NCBI GenBank assembly: GCA_937898415.1
Contig: CALDLA010000023.1
Span: 1-61,544 of the forward strand
Length of the DNA stretch: 61,544 nt
Reading direction: 5' to 3'
DNA from: an uncultured Prevotellaceae bacterium
GTDB lineage: Bacteria > Bacteroidota > Bacteroidia > Bacteroidales > Bacteroidaceae
Shown: positions 42,596 to 50,261 of the stretch, piece by piece
Position numbering within the stretch: the first letter of the stretch is position 1
Layout of the letters: every line of letters starts with the position of its first letter
Position numbers and translations under genes: made by a program
The notes under the pieces: model-generated
What the model was told of the DNA's origin: nothing
Database searches by the model: none
Seen by the model: only the letters and a program-made list of their open reading frames with translations

Positions 42596-42763
42596 TTCAG
42601 TGTATTTACACGCTAAATTCAGTGAATTTACAAACCAAATTCAGTGAATTTACATTGTAATTTCAGTGAATTTACCGAGTAATTTCAGTGAATTTAGCTA
42701 GTTAATTCAGTGAATTCACCGTGCAAATTCAGTGAATTCAGCTTGTAAATTCAGTGAATTATA
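42596..42763. repeat. array C: eight AATTCAGTGAATT palindromes at exact 22-bp period
   Basis: TTCAGTGAATT (unit 1 has TTCAGTGTATT) starts at 42596, 42618, 42640, 42662, 42684, 42706, 42728 and 42750, eight units without a phase slip. The core AATTCA-G-TGAATT is a near-perfect dyad. The positions after it (about 5-6 nt) vary from unit to unit. No ORF crosses it in a consistent frame because 22 is not a multiple of three. It lies between the phoH terminator and a conserved hairpin at 42765. Confidence 0.92.
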
Positions 42764-42764
42764 C

Positions 42765-42803
42765 GTGTTCGGATGGCGACGGGCTGTCCACACTTTAATC
42801 TGA
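42765..42803 (+). repeat. hairpin element, copy 1
   Basis: GTGTTCGGA..TCCACAC stem with interior GGCGACGGGCTG, then TTTAATCTGA. A second copy is at 60861-60897. Stem bases differ between copies but remain paired. Confidence 0.6.
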
Positions 42804-43226
42804 GTTCGCTCGACCTATGGCCGCTTGCAAGGCAAGGACTTCGGCGGTCGCAGTATTCCACTATCCGAAACCCACTAAATGTTACGGTGATACGGCGTGC
42901 TGAAAAAATCTGAGATTGCACAAATTCGATTGGCACAAATTGCACGTTTTATTAAAAGATGTGTAAAAATGTGCCATGTTGTGAATTGGTCTTTAATCTG
43001 CACAGGTGACATCGGGGACAGGTCAGTGTCACCTACAGGTTACATTTGGAAGAGCCAAGGACTCAGATTAACAGTACACCGTATGATGTCGGTTTATCGT
43101 ATGGGTAATCAAGTCTTACTACTTAAATTGGTACGTGAGCTTTGCCCACAAGGCGATGCCCCACAATGGCGAGTATTAGAGTACCTAAGGTGGAACATTG
43201 GAGTTTGAAGATTAAAAACAGACAAA
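42804..43226. other. intergenic accessory DNA without a supported gene
   Basis: About 420 bp. It contains a second copy (42952-42987) of the ATTAAA..ATGTGTAAAAATG....TGTTGTGAAT stretch seen upstream of the ncRNA promoter. It also contains a run of CAGGT words at 43003, 43019 and 43036, with an AGGTGAC / GTCACCT hairpin. The only open frame is AT-poor, lacks recognisable motifs and crosses these repeats. Confidence 0.45.
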
Positions 43227-43496
43227 TTACTTGCTGTAATGGTAACGAAGGGAAAGTACATAGACATAAATCATACCGCTGCTGACGGAATACACCAAAC
43301 GATGCTCGTCTGTAATTCTGCGGCTCCACAGTCCATGTTGCTCACCTTTGAGTGGCTCTGGTTTACCTTTACCTGTGAAAGGATGTTCAAGAATGTCAGC
43401 AAGCAGAGAAGATATACGCTTCATTATCCGGGTATTGTTGGTTTGCTTCCAATACTCCAGATCCTCGTCAGCCTTGGGAAGAAAGATTATTTCCAT
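43227..43496 (-). CDS. Txe/YoeB family toxin
   Basis: 89 aa mRNA interferase of the RelE/YoeB fold. FLPKADEDLEYWKQTN at the N-terminus, a Lys/Arg core (GKGKPEPLKGEQHGLWSRRITDEHRLVYSV) and C-terminal VLSLRYHYSK with the YoeB-type His-Tyr end. It is expected to cleave mRNA at the ribosomal A site when free of antitoxin. The start overlaps the antitoxin stop by 10 nt, the usual order for this family. Confidence 0.92.
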   Translation of the reverse strand: MEIIFLPKADEDLEYWKQTNNTRIMKRISSLLADILEHPFTGKGKPEPLKGEQHGLWSRRITDEHRLVYSVSSGMIYVYVLSLRYHYSK

Positions 43497-43726
43497 AAAT
43501 CTTCCAATTTAACAATCCGCCCCTTTCCATTCTTAATATCTTCTTGCCCTTGGCGTATGATTTCTGCCATAGCTGGTGAAGACATCAGATACTCAGTTTC
43601 ATCTATCGCCTGCTTCTTGGCGGATAGTTTCTTGATGGCTTTTAGGGCTTTCTTCATCAACCCTTCGTCCTCAGCGATGATGCTCAGTTCACGGAATAAT
43701 TCCGCATTCAATTGTAATGCAGTCAT
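43487..43726 (-). CDS. antitoxin of the YoeB-like module
   Basis: 79 aa from MTALQLNAELFRELS, with an N-terminal helix-rich region and a C-terminal toxin-binding tail (MAEIIRQGQEDIKNGKGRIVKLEDLWK). The longer open frame to 43888 was rejected as its extra residues are Phe/Ser-rich and cross the promoter. The -7 box TATTTTTG is at 43753-43760. Family recognised by position and the C-terminal pattern, less by sequence. Confidence 0.85.
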   Translation of the reverse strand: MTALQLNAELFRELSIIAEDEGLMKKALKAIKKLSAKKQAIDETEYLMSSPAMAEIIRQGQEDIKNGKGRIVKLEDLWK

Positions 43727-43835
43727 ACTTCTATTTTTTATATTTCCCGCTGCAAAAATAAAAAGAATAATTGAAACAACAAAATAAAAAACAGAAAAAA
43801 CTTCAATAGAAAAACAACTTGAAAATGAAAAACGG

Positions 43836-43880
43836 AATAAAGAAAAGGGGGGGGCTCCATCGGAAACCTTCCCCCTTTTC
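43836..43880 (-). terminator. terminator of the metal operon
   Basis: GAAAAGGGGG / CCCCCTTTTC stem (43842-43851 / 43871-43880) followed on the minus strand by TTTATT. Confidence 0.65.
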
Positions 43881-43905
43881 GCGTTCACTATACAAGAAGA
43901 TAGGA

Positions 43906-44217
43906 TTACTTCTTCTTTTCTTCGGGCTTGGCCTCGGGCTTCACTTCCGTGGCTTTATAGCCGAACTTGTCGAAGCTCTGGATGATCTTCTCGGAAGTGG
44001 TCTTGTCGGCATCGTAGGTGATGGTGACGCGCTGTTCTTCAACGTTGGTCTCGATGGTCTTGACACCTTTCTCGAAACGGAGGTTGCCCTTGATTTTCTT
44101 CTCGCAGCTCTCGCAGTGCATCTGCGGCTGGGTGGTTACTACTACGGTTTTGATATCCTTGGCCAGTGTGACTACTGCGGTCAGCATCATGGCACTCAGT
44201 ATAAATGCTTTTTTCAT
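43906..44217 (-). CDS. secreted heavy-metal-associated (HMA) domain protein
   Basis: 103 aa. A signal peptide (MKKAFILSAMMLTAVVTLAK) is followed by one HMA fold with metal site MHCESC (MxCxxC, about residues 33-38), the strands TIETNVEEQRVTITYD and the helix TTSEKIIQSFDKFGYKA, and a Lys/Glu/Pro tail. It is probably a periplasmic copper (or other soft-metal) chaperone or buffer. It lies downstream of a TonB receptor gene, separated by a repeat-filled 100-bp gap. Confidence 0.88.
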   Translation of the reverse strand: MKKAFILSAMMLTAVVTLAKDIKTVVVTTQPQMHCESCEKKIKGNLRFEKGVKTIETNVEEQRVTITYDADKTTSEKIIQSFDKFGYKATEVKPEAKPEEKKK

Positions 44218-44230
44218 CGTTGTTTTTATT

Positions 44231-44314
44231 TTAACTTTTCACTTTTAACTTTAAACTTTTCACTCTTCACTCTTCACTCTTCACTTTTCACTCTTCACTT
44301 TTCACTTTTCACTT
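44231..44314. repeat. intergenic CTTTTCACT/CTCTTCACT tandem array
   Basis: About nine imperfect 7-10 nt words (ACTTTTCACT, CTCTTCACT, TTAACTTT). Same words as the two in-frame inserts of queA. It is located between the TonB receptor stop and the HMA gene start, within an operon. Confidence 0.75.
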
Positions 44315-44317
44315 CAT

Positions 44318-46276
44318 TTACAGTCTTCCGAAGTTGACGCGGATGCCGGCATAGAACATTCGTCCGTGAACGGGACCCCATACCATCGTGGGGTCGAAGG
44401 TGCTGCTCCAGGGGTGTTCGGCATCGATGATTGTCTGTTTCTGGCGGAAGTTCGTCAGGTTCTCACCGCCGATATAGACAGAGAAGTGGCGGAACCAGCG
44501 GGTTATCTGTGCCGACACCTGCTCGTAGGCATGGAACCGTTCTTCCCAGAGTCCGTTCACGGGTGTCGGCATTCGTCCACCACCGTTCAGCTGCAGCGTG
44601 GCATCCACCTCCCAGAGTCCGAGGGGCGTCTTGTAACTGGCGGTGAGGAGTCCCTTATAGCGGCTGGTCAGCGGCTTCTCCATCAACTCTCCACCGTAGG
44701 TACACTTCACGTCGTTCCATCGCCAGGCGGCGGTCAGTTCCAAACCCTGTACCACGGGATAGGTGGCATCTATCTGAACGGTGTTAGAGTAGGACTTACC
44801 GTCGAGGTTGGTGATGCGTATCTGTGTGGGGTCGCTGTCGTAGTCGATGACGGCCTGCTGGCTGAAGTTCGTGTGGTAATACTCGGCATTCAGCTTCAGC
44901 GTCTTGCCAAACAGGGGGATGTAGAACGAACTGCTGACACCGTAGTTCCATGCGCGTTCCTGCTCCAGGTCGTCGATGACGAGCTGGCGTCCGCTGGACA
45001 GCAGGTAGTTGTTCTCGGCCAGTGCGTGAACGGTGCGGTAGCCCTTACCCGCCGACAGTCGCAGGTTGACCACTTCGTTGGGTGTAAGCTTCAGGTGGAA
45101 GCGGGGCGTGACGAATGTACCGTAGACGCTGCTGTGGTCGGCTCGGAGTCCGGCCATCGCCACCACCTTGTCGTTCAGGTTGAAGGTGTATTGGGCGTAG
45201 GCACCGGGGGTAGTCTCCTTCTCGTCCCTGGTCAGGTAGTCGTGGTTCAGCGAAAGGCCTGCTGAGAGGTTGTGCTGCTGGGTGAGGTTGGTCTCGAACA
45301 TCAGCTGGGCGTAGGCGTTCTTCTGATCGACGTTGTAGTCTTTCTTGCCGTACTGCGCATCCAACTGATGCAGCGAGGCGTTACCCATGATGGCGATGTT
45401 CGTGCCATGCTCAGGGTCGATGATGAAGGCGTGCTTCATGTAGGCCTCGTAACGGTTGGTCTTCACGTTGATGACGTACGGGTCATGCGCTTCAGGCGCC
45501 GTGTGGTGGTCCTGTCCGCCATCGCGCTGTTCGCTGAGCAGGCCGAGACCGCCGTGGAAGATGTAGCGGGTTCCACGGTATTGCCAGCGGTTTTGCAGGT
45601 TGAATTGTTGTACCATGGGTTCGTCCAGGAATCCGTCGTCGTTTTCATCATGGTGTCCCCAGTCGTTCTCGTAGTGAGCCAACAACTCCGTACTTGTCTT
45701 GTCGTCTATGTGGATATTGCCGTCGGCATTTGCCTCTAAACGGCTGTCGGTATCGCCGTAGAGGTTGACGGTAACGCCCTCCTCGTCTTCTGGTTTCAGG
45801 TAGTCCACATTGATTTGTCCCGTTATCGACTCATAGCCGTTGCGAACTGACGATGCCCCCTTCGACACCTGGATGCTCTTCATCCAGGGGCCGGGAACAT
45901 AGCCTAAGGAATAGGGAGCCGCCGCCCCACGGAAGTTCGGCAGGTTCTCGGTCAGCATCTGTACGTAGGTGCCGCTCAGTCCTAAGAGCTTGATTTGCTT
46001 GGCTCCCGTGGCGGCATCGCTGTAGTTGACATCAACAGACGGATTGGTAGTGAAACTTTCGCCCAGATTACAGCAGGCCGCCTTGAACAGCTCTTCGCGG
46101 TTGATGAGTACGGCGTTGACGGGGCCACCCACGCGGCGTGTTCCGGCTCGGCGCGAGGTGACGGTGACGTTCTGCAGGTTCTGCGACTTCATGGTGTCAG
46201 CCTGCAGCGAGTCGATGACCTGTCCGTGTGCAGACAGGTATAGCATCATGGTGATGCTTGTCAGTAATAGTCTCAT
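44318..46276 (-). CDS. TonB-dependent receptor (metal-associated type)
   Basis: 652 aa. Signal peptide (cut about AHGQ); plug domain with AACCNLGESFTTNPSVDVNY, GAKQIKLLGLSGTYVQMLTENLP and GASSVRNGYESITGQINVDY; then a 22-strand barrel ending YAGIRVNFGRL. It lacks the carboxypeptidase-like extension of SusC proteins. This compact subtype is typically found beside HMA proteins, as here. I infer outer-membrane uptake of a metal (copper-like) or its complex; the ligand is not determinable from sequence. Confidence 0.88.
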   Translation of the reverse strand: MRLLLTSITMMLYLSAHGQVIDSLQADTMKSQNLQNVTVTSRRAGTRRVGGPVNAVLINREELFKAACCNLGESFTTNPSVDVNYSDAATGAKQIKLLGLSGTYVQMLTENLPNFRGAAAPYSLGYVPGPWMKSIQVSKGASSVRNGYESITGQINVDYLKPEDEEGVTVNLYGDTDSRLEANADGNIHIDDKTSTELLAHYENDWGHHDENDDGFLDEPMVQQFNLQNRWQYRGTRYIFHGGLGLLSEQRDGGQDHHTAPEAHDPYVINVKTNRYEAYMKHAFIIDPEHGTNIAIMGNASLHQLDAQYGKKDYNVDQKNAYAQLMFETNLTQQHNLSAGLSLNHDYLTRDEKETTPGAYAQYTFNLNDKVVAMAGLRADHSSVYGTFVTPRFHLKLTPNEVVNLRLSAGKGYRTVHALAENNYLLSSGRQLVIDDLEQERAWNYGVSSSFYIPLFGKTLKLNAEYYHTNFSQQAVIDYDSDPTQIRITNLDGKSYSNTVQIDATYPVVQGLELTAAWRWNDVKCTYGGELMEKPLTSRYKGLLTASYKTPLGLWEVDATLQLNGGGRMPTPVNGLWEERFHAYEQVSAQITRWFRHFSVYIGGENLTNFRQKQTIIDAEHPWSSTFDPTMVWGPVHGRMFYAGIRVNFGRL

Positions 46277-46366
46277 AGTGTGTTTTGATTTTAATGTGAA
46301 TACGATAGGTAGTCAGGAAAAGGCCACGAATTAACCCTCCCCTGAATCAGCGGAATCACATTAGCA

Positions 46367-46753
46367 TCAAATCAGCAGTACTTGGATGAAGTTCAGGTAG
46401 TCGCGGGGCGGACCCTTCCACGCCACGTCCACGAACTCTGTTGCTGCCTTGTTCTCCACAGGTACCATCCACTCTGCGACAAGGCTTGGCAGAATGGCCA
46501 GAAGCGGCTGGAATACGTGGAAGTCATAGCTGACCGACTGCGCCATGTTTGTAGGCGACAGTTCCACATGCTCAACCGTCATACAGTCAGCGTTCATGCC
46601 ACAGCTCATATCACCCATTCCACCGCTGTTGAGCACGGTCATCACCTTGACCGATCCCGTGTGTGAGCAGTGCATAACGTTGACACCGCTTCCGATGAAC
46701 AACAACATCAGCGAAAGCAGCACCGACAGGATGATGTGGCAAATCTTCTTCAT
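46367..46753 (-). CDS. Cys/His/Met-rich secreted protein (HYC_CC_PP-like)
   Basis: 128 aa with signal peptide or anchor (residues 5-25). It has potential metal ligands VMHCSHTG and MSCGMNADCM and a C-terminal KGPPRDYLN. The His-Cys, Cys-x-x-x-x-Cys and Pro-Pro pattern fits the HYC_CC_PP group often found beside TonB receptors and HMA proteins in Bacteroidetes. First gene of the three-gene metal operon; -7 box TAACTTTG at 46762-46769. Confidence 0.72.
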   Translation of the reverse strand: MKKICHIILSVLLSLMLLFIGSGVNVMHCSHTGSVKVMTVLNSGGMGDMSCGMNADCMTVEHVELSPTNMAQSVSYDFHVFQPLLAILPSLVAEWMVPVENKAATEFVDVAWKGPPRDYLNFIQVLLI

Positions 46754-46849
46754 TCCGTCTGCAAAGTTATACTTTTTTCCGTTATCTTGTTGTTTTCAGG
46801 GCAAATAGTTAAGTATGTTTAACAGATTGGTGAAATCGTAGAAAATGTG

Positions 46850-46857
46850 TAACTTTG
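46850..46857 (+). promoter_or_regulatory. -7 box for queC
   Basis: TAACTTTG, 30 nt before the queC ATG. Confidence 0.55.
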
Positions 46858-46887
46858 CAGCTGAAATGACAACTCCAATATATAACA

Positions 46888-47553
46888 ATGTATAAAGATA
46901 GCGTATTGATACTGAGTGGCGGCATGGACTCCGTAACGCTGCTCTACGACCAGCAGGAGCGGATAGCGCTGGCCGTCACCTTCGACTATGGCTCGAAGCA
47001 CAACGAACGCGAGATTCCTTTTGCTCAGTTGCACTGCCAGCGGCTAGGCATCGAGCACTTGGTCATTCCCTTAGGCTTTATGGGACAGTACTTTACCAGC
47101 TCGCTGCTGAAGGGCGGGGACGAGATTCCTGAGGGGCATTATGCCGACGAGAACATGCGCTCGACGGTCGTTCCCTTCCGCAACGGCATCATGCTCAGCG
47201 TAGCCATCGGGCTGGCTGAGAGCAGGGGATTGCAACACGTCATGATGGCCAACCATAGCGGCGACCACACCATCTATCCCGACTGCCGTCCTGAGTTTGT
47301 CAGCGCCATGAGCGAGGCTGCCCGAACAGGCACCTTCCCAGGCATCACCCTGCTCTGTCCGTTTACCAACCTGACGAAAGCCGAGATTGCGGCCCGTGGT
47401 GCGGCACTGGGCATCGACTACGCCGAGACCTGGTCGTGCTACAAGGGTGGCGACCGCCACTGTGGCCGCTGCGGTACCTGCGTCGAGCGCCACGAAGCAC
47501 TCCTCGAAGCCGGTGTCGCCGACCCCACGGAGTACGAAGTCACGCTTGACTAA
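46888..47553 (+). CDS. queC: 7-cyano-7-deazaguanine synthase QueC
   Basis: 221 aa ATP-dependent enzyme making preQ0 for queuosine. PP-loop LSGGMDSVTLLYD (residues 9-21), RNGIMLSVAIGLAE, and the C-terminal zinc site CYKGG...CGRCGTC. Same pathway as queA at 7006-8307 but transcribed alone. Confidence 0.95.
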   Translation: MYKDSVLILSGGMDSVTLLYDQQERIALAVTFDYGSKHNEREIPFAQLHCQRLGIEHLVIPLGFMGQYFTSSLLKGGDEIPEGHYADENMRSTVVPFRNGIMLSVAIGLAESRGLQHVMMANHSGDHTIYPDCRPEFVSAMSEAARTGTFPGITLLCPFTNLTKAEIAARGAALGIDYAETWSCYKGGDRHCGRCGTCVERHEALLEAGVADPTEYEVTLD

Positions 47554-47642
47554 GGAATCAGCAAAACATCATGCTGAGGAGAAAAAGAACGGTTTGACGA
47601 GAATTTGCAGCGCATTTTCTTTGTCATTCGTATGCTTTTTTG

Positions 47643-47650
47643 TACTTTTG
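47643..47650 (+). promoter_or_regulatory. -7 box for serS
   Basis: TACTTTTG, 43 nt before the serS ATG. Confidence 0.55.
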
Positions 47651-47693
47651 CACCCAAATTCAGAAAAATCAATAATTAAACGTATACGTAGTT

Positions 47694-49013
47694 ATGTTAA
47701 CACTCAAATTGATCAGTGAGGAAACTGAACGTGTGATTCGCGGACTTGAGAAGAAACACTTCAAGGGTGCCCGTGAGGCTATTGACCAGGTGCTGGCCAT
47801 TGACAAGAAACGCCGCGAGGCTCAGCAGGAACTTGACAAGAACTTGTCGGAAGCCAAGAAAATGGCCGCCCAGATTGGTGCGCTCATGAAGGAGGGCAAG
47901 CGAGCCGAAGCCGATGCCATCAAGGAGACGGTGGCCAAGACGAAGGAGACAAACAAGCAGTTGGAAGATACGATGAACAAGGCTCAGGAGGACGTGAACA
48001 CCCTGCTCTGCCAGATTCCCAACATCCCCTACGACGAAGTGCCCGAGGGTGCTGCTGCCGAGGATAACCACGTGGTGAAGTCGAACCTGAAGGAGTGCGA
48101 CGGCAACGACACCGTCGGCAACTGGGACGTTAACCCCAAGTTAGGCATCGAGAACCCGCTACCCCACTGGGAACTGGCCAAGAAGTACAACCTCATTGAC
48201 TTTGACCTGGGTGTGAAGATTACAGGTGCCGGTTTCCCTGTCTATATCGGAAAAGGAGCACGGTTGCAGCGCGCCCTCATCAACTTCTTCCTCGACGAGG
48301 CCCGCAAGAGCGGCTACACGGAGATTATGCCGCCGACGGTGGTGAATGCTGCATCGGGCTATGGTACGGGTCAGTTGCCCGATAAGGAAGGTCAGATGTA
48401 TCATTGCGAAGTTGACGACTTCTACCTGATTCCGACGGCTGAGGTGCCCGTGACCAATATCTATCGTGATGTCATTCTGGACGAGGCTCAGCTGCCTATC
48501 AAGAACTGCGCCTACACCGAGTGTTTCCGCCGTGAAGCTGGTAGCTATGGCAAGGATGTGCGCGGCCTGAACCGTCTGCATGAATTCTCGAAGATTGAGA
48601 TTGTCCGTATCGACAAGCCTGAGCACTCAAAGGAGAGCCACAAGGAGATGCTGGAGCACGTGGAGGGACTGCTGAAGAAGCTGGAGCTTCCCTACCGCAT
48701 TCTGCTGTTATGCGGTGGCGACCAGAGCTTTACCAGTTCTATATGCTATGACTTCGAAGTCTACTCTGAGGCTCAGGGCCGCTGGCTTGAGGTTTCGTCA
48801 GTATCGAATTTCGATACCTATCAGGCCAACCGTCTGAAGTGCCGCTACCGTCGTGCTGACAACAAGAAGACCGAGCTCTGCCATACGCTCAACGGCTCGG
48901 CCCTTGCTCTGCCCCGTATCGTGGCTGCCCTGCTTGAGAACAACCAGACGGCTGAGGGCATCAAGATTCCCGCAGCACTCGTTCCCTATACGGGCTTTGA
49001 CATTATTGACTAA
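47694..49013 (+). CDS. serS: seryl-tRNA synthetase
   Basis: 439 aa class II synthetase. An N-terminal antiparallel coiled coil (about residues 25-110, Lys/Glu/Ala-rich) binds the long variable arm of tRNA-Ser. It is followed by motif 2 (CAYTECFRREAGSYGKDVRGLNRLHEF) and motif 3 (LNGSALALPRIVAALLEN). Length and order are canonical. It converges on the patatin gene with an 11-nt overlap. Confidence 0.96.
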   Translation: MLTLKLISEETERVIRGLEKKHFKGAREAIDQVLAIDKKRREAQQELDKNLSEAKKMAAQIGALMKEGKRAEADAIKETVAKTKETNKQLEDTMNKAQEDVNTLLCQIPNIPYDEVPEGAAAEDNHVVKSNLKECDGNDTVGNWDVNPKLGIENPLPHWELAKKYNLIDFDLGVKITGAGFPVYIGKGARLQRALINFFLDEARKSGYTEIMPPTVVNAASGYGTGQLPDKEGQMYHCEVDDFYLIPTAEVPVTNIYRDVILDEAQLPIKNCAYTECFRREAGSYGKDVRGLNRLHEFSKIEIVRIDKPEHSKESHKEMLEHVEGLLKKLELPYRILLLCGGDQSFTSSICYDFEVYSEAQGRWLEVSSVSNFDTYQANRLKCRYRRADNKKTELCHTLNGSALALPRIVAALLENNQTAEGIKIPAALVPYTGFDIID

Positions 49014-49986
49014 CGAGCTGTTCTTTCAGCTTCATCAACTCGTCCCAGTGCTTCAAGGCTTCCTGTTCGCCAATCTTAATCATGCGGGCACTGTTCTTGT
49101 TGCCAAAGCTTGATGCATCGGCATCGGGCAGGGACGGGTGGATGTAGATGTCTGTCAACTTGACATTTTCGTGATACTTGCTAATGTCAGGACGGGTGAC
49201 AACCCAGTTGACCAGTCCGCCGATGCCTAACATCTCGGCAATGCCGCTGACCATGCTCAAGTCGTAGTCAGGCTTCGTGGGTTTCTGCTCACTCTGCTGC
49301 AGGTCGATGGCAATGACAATGTCGGCTCCCATCTTCTTGACCACGTCAACGGGGAAGTTGTTCATCATGCCTCCGTCAACGAGTTTCATGCCGTCTTGGT
49401 TCACGGGTTTGAAGATGCCGGGAATGGCCATCGAAGCCCTGACGGCTCTTGACAGCGTACCGCTCTTGAGTACGATTTCGCGGGCATTGCGGAAGTCGGC
49501 AGCGACACAGCGGAAAGGTATTCGGAGCGACTCGAACTCATGACAGCCCTTGCAACGGGCCATCGAGTCGACCACCTTCTCAACACGTTCGCCCCTCATC
49601 ATGCCGAAGCCCCCGATGACGCTCTCCCTTATCTCGCCCATAATCGGGAATCCGAAGATGTAGGTGACTCCGTCTTTCACCATATAAGGTTCATTGCCCA
49701 AGTCGTTGCGTCGGTCGGTCAGTAACGTCAGCCACTCCTGGCGGCAGAACATAGTGTCGAGTTCGGTGGCCGTATAGCCGGCAGCATAAAGGCCGCCCAC
49801 GATGGAGCCGATGCTTGTGCCGGCAATGTAGTCGATGGGTATTCCCGCCTTCTCAATCACCTTCAGCACCCCGACCTCGGCAGCACCCTTGGCACCACCG
49901 CCTCCCAGTACGAGTCCCACCTTGGGACGTCCGGCTACCGCTGTCAGGCAGCAGCTAAGCATCACGAATAACAGGTATCTTCTCAT
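49003..49986 (-). CDS. secreted patatin-like phospholipase
   Basis: 327 aa. Signal peptide, then the oxyanion loop GLVLGGGGAKGAAEVGVL, nucleophile motif GTSIG (Ser about residue 61) and catalytic Asp in DGGMMNNFP: a Ser-Asp dyad acyl hydrolase. It lacks the C-terminal barrel of the longer Bacteroidetes patatin/PlpD-like proteins, so it is probably a periplasmic soluble lipase. Confidence 0.88.
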   Translation of the reverse strand: MRRYLLFVMLSCCLTAVAGRPKVGLVLGGGGAKGAAEVGVLKVIEKAGIPIDYIAGTSIGSIVGGLYAAGYTATELDTMFCRQEWLTLLTDRRNDLGNEPYMVKDGVTYIFGFPIMGEIRESVIGGFGMMRGERVEKVVDSMARCKGCHEFESLRIPFRCVAADFRNAREIVLKSGTLSRAVRASMAIPGIFKPVNQDGMKLVDGGMMNNFPVDVVKKMGADIVIAIDLQQSEQKPTKPDYDLSMVSGIAEMLGIGGLVNWVVTRPDISKYHENVKLTDIYIHPSLPDADASSFGNKNSARMIKIGEQEALKHWDELMKLKEQLVSQ

Positions 49987-50003
49987 ATAGCGTCAAACAA
50001 AAG

Positions 50004-50031
50004 GCCTCACTCCCTTCGAGGGGCGTGAGGC
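50004..50031 (-). terminator. tRNA-Arg terminator
   Basis: GCCTCAC..CCC / GGG..GTGAGGC stem, followed on the minus strand by CTTTTGTTTG. Confidence 0.7.
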
Positions 50032-50039
50032 GCTGTAAG

Positions 50040-50113
50040 TGATTCCGTTGGGACTCGAACCCAAGACCCACAGCTTAGAAGGCTGTTGCTCTATCCAGCT
50101 GAGCTACGGAACC
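50040..50113 (-). tRNA. tRNA-Arg (anticodon TCT)
   Basis: 74 nt cloverleaf. Acceptor GGTTCCG / CGGAATC, D-stem GCTC / GAGC, anticodon stem ACAGC / GCTGT with loop CTTCTAA (anticodon TCT at 50077-50079), T-stem TTGGG / CCCAA with loop TTCGAGT, discriminator A. CCA is not encoded. -7 box TACCTTTG at 50160-50167. Confidence 0.97.
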
Positions 50114-50159
50114 CCGATTTCTTCAGCGGTCAGCAGATGCCTCCCCGCGAAATCGGGTG

Positions 50160-50167
50160 CAAAGGTA
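50160..50167 (-). promoter_or_regulatory. -7 box for tRNA-Arg
   Basis: TACCTTTG on the minus strand, 46 nt upstream of the mature tRNA 5' end. Confidence 0.5.
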
Positions 50168-50261
50168 GGCATTATTTTGCGAATTTCCAAATATTTATGC
50201 TTAAATCTTTATGCGCATCTCAAAGAAATTGATTAACTTTGCACCCAGATAAAATGAAGGA

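Noticed and set aside
42596..42763. CRISPR array at the 22-bp repeats
   Set aside because: The conserved part is about 13-16 nt and the variable part only about 6 nt, far below CRISPR spacer length, and no cas genes are in the window.
42897..43208. 103-aa ORF on the plus strand
   Set aside because: Crosses repeated intergenic elements, has no recognisable domain and no promoter or homologous pattern.
43727..43888. Extended N-terminus of the antitoxin
   Set aside because: The extra codons cross the -7 box TATTTTTG and give a Phe/Ser-rich sequence unlike antitoxins.
50039..50236. 65-aa ORF
   Set aside because: Entirely covers the tRNA-Arg gene on the opposite strand.
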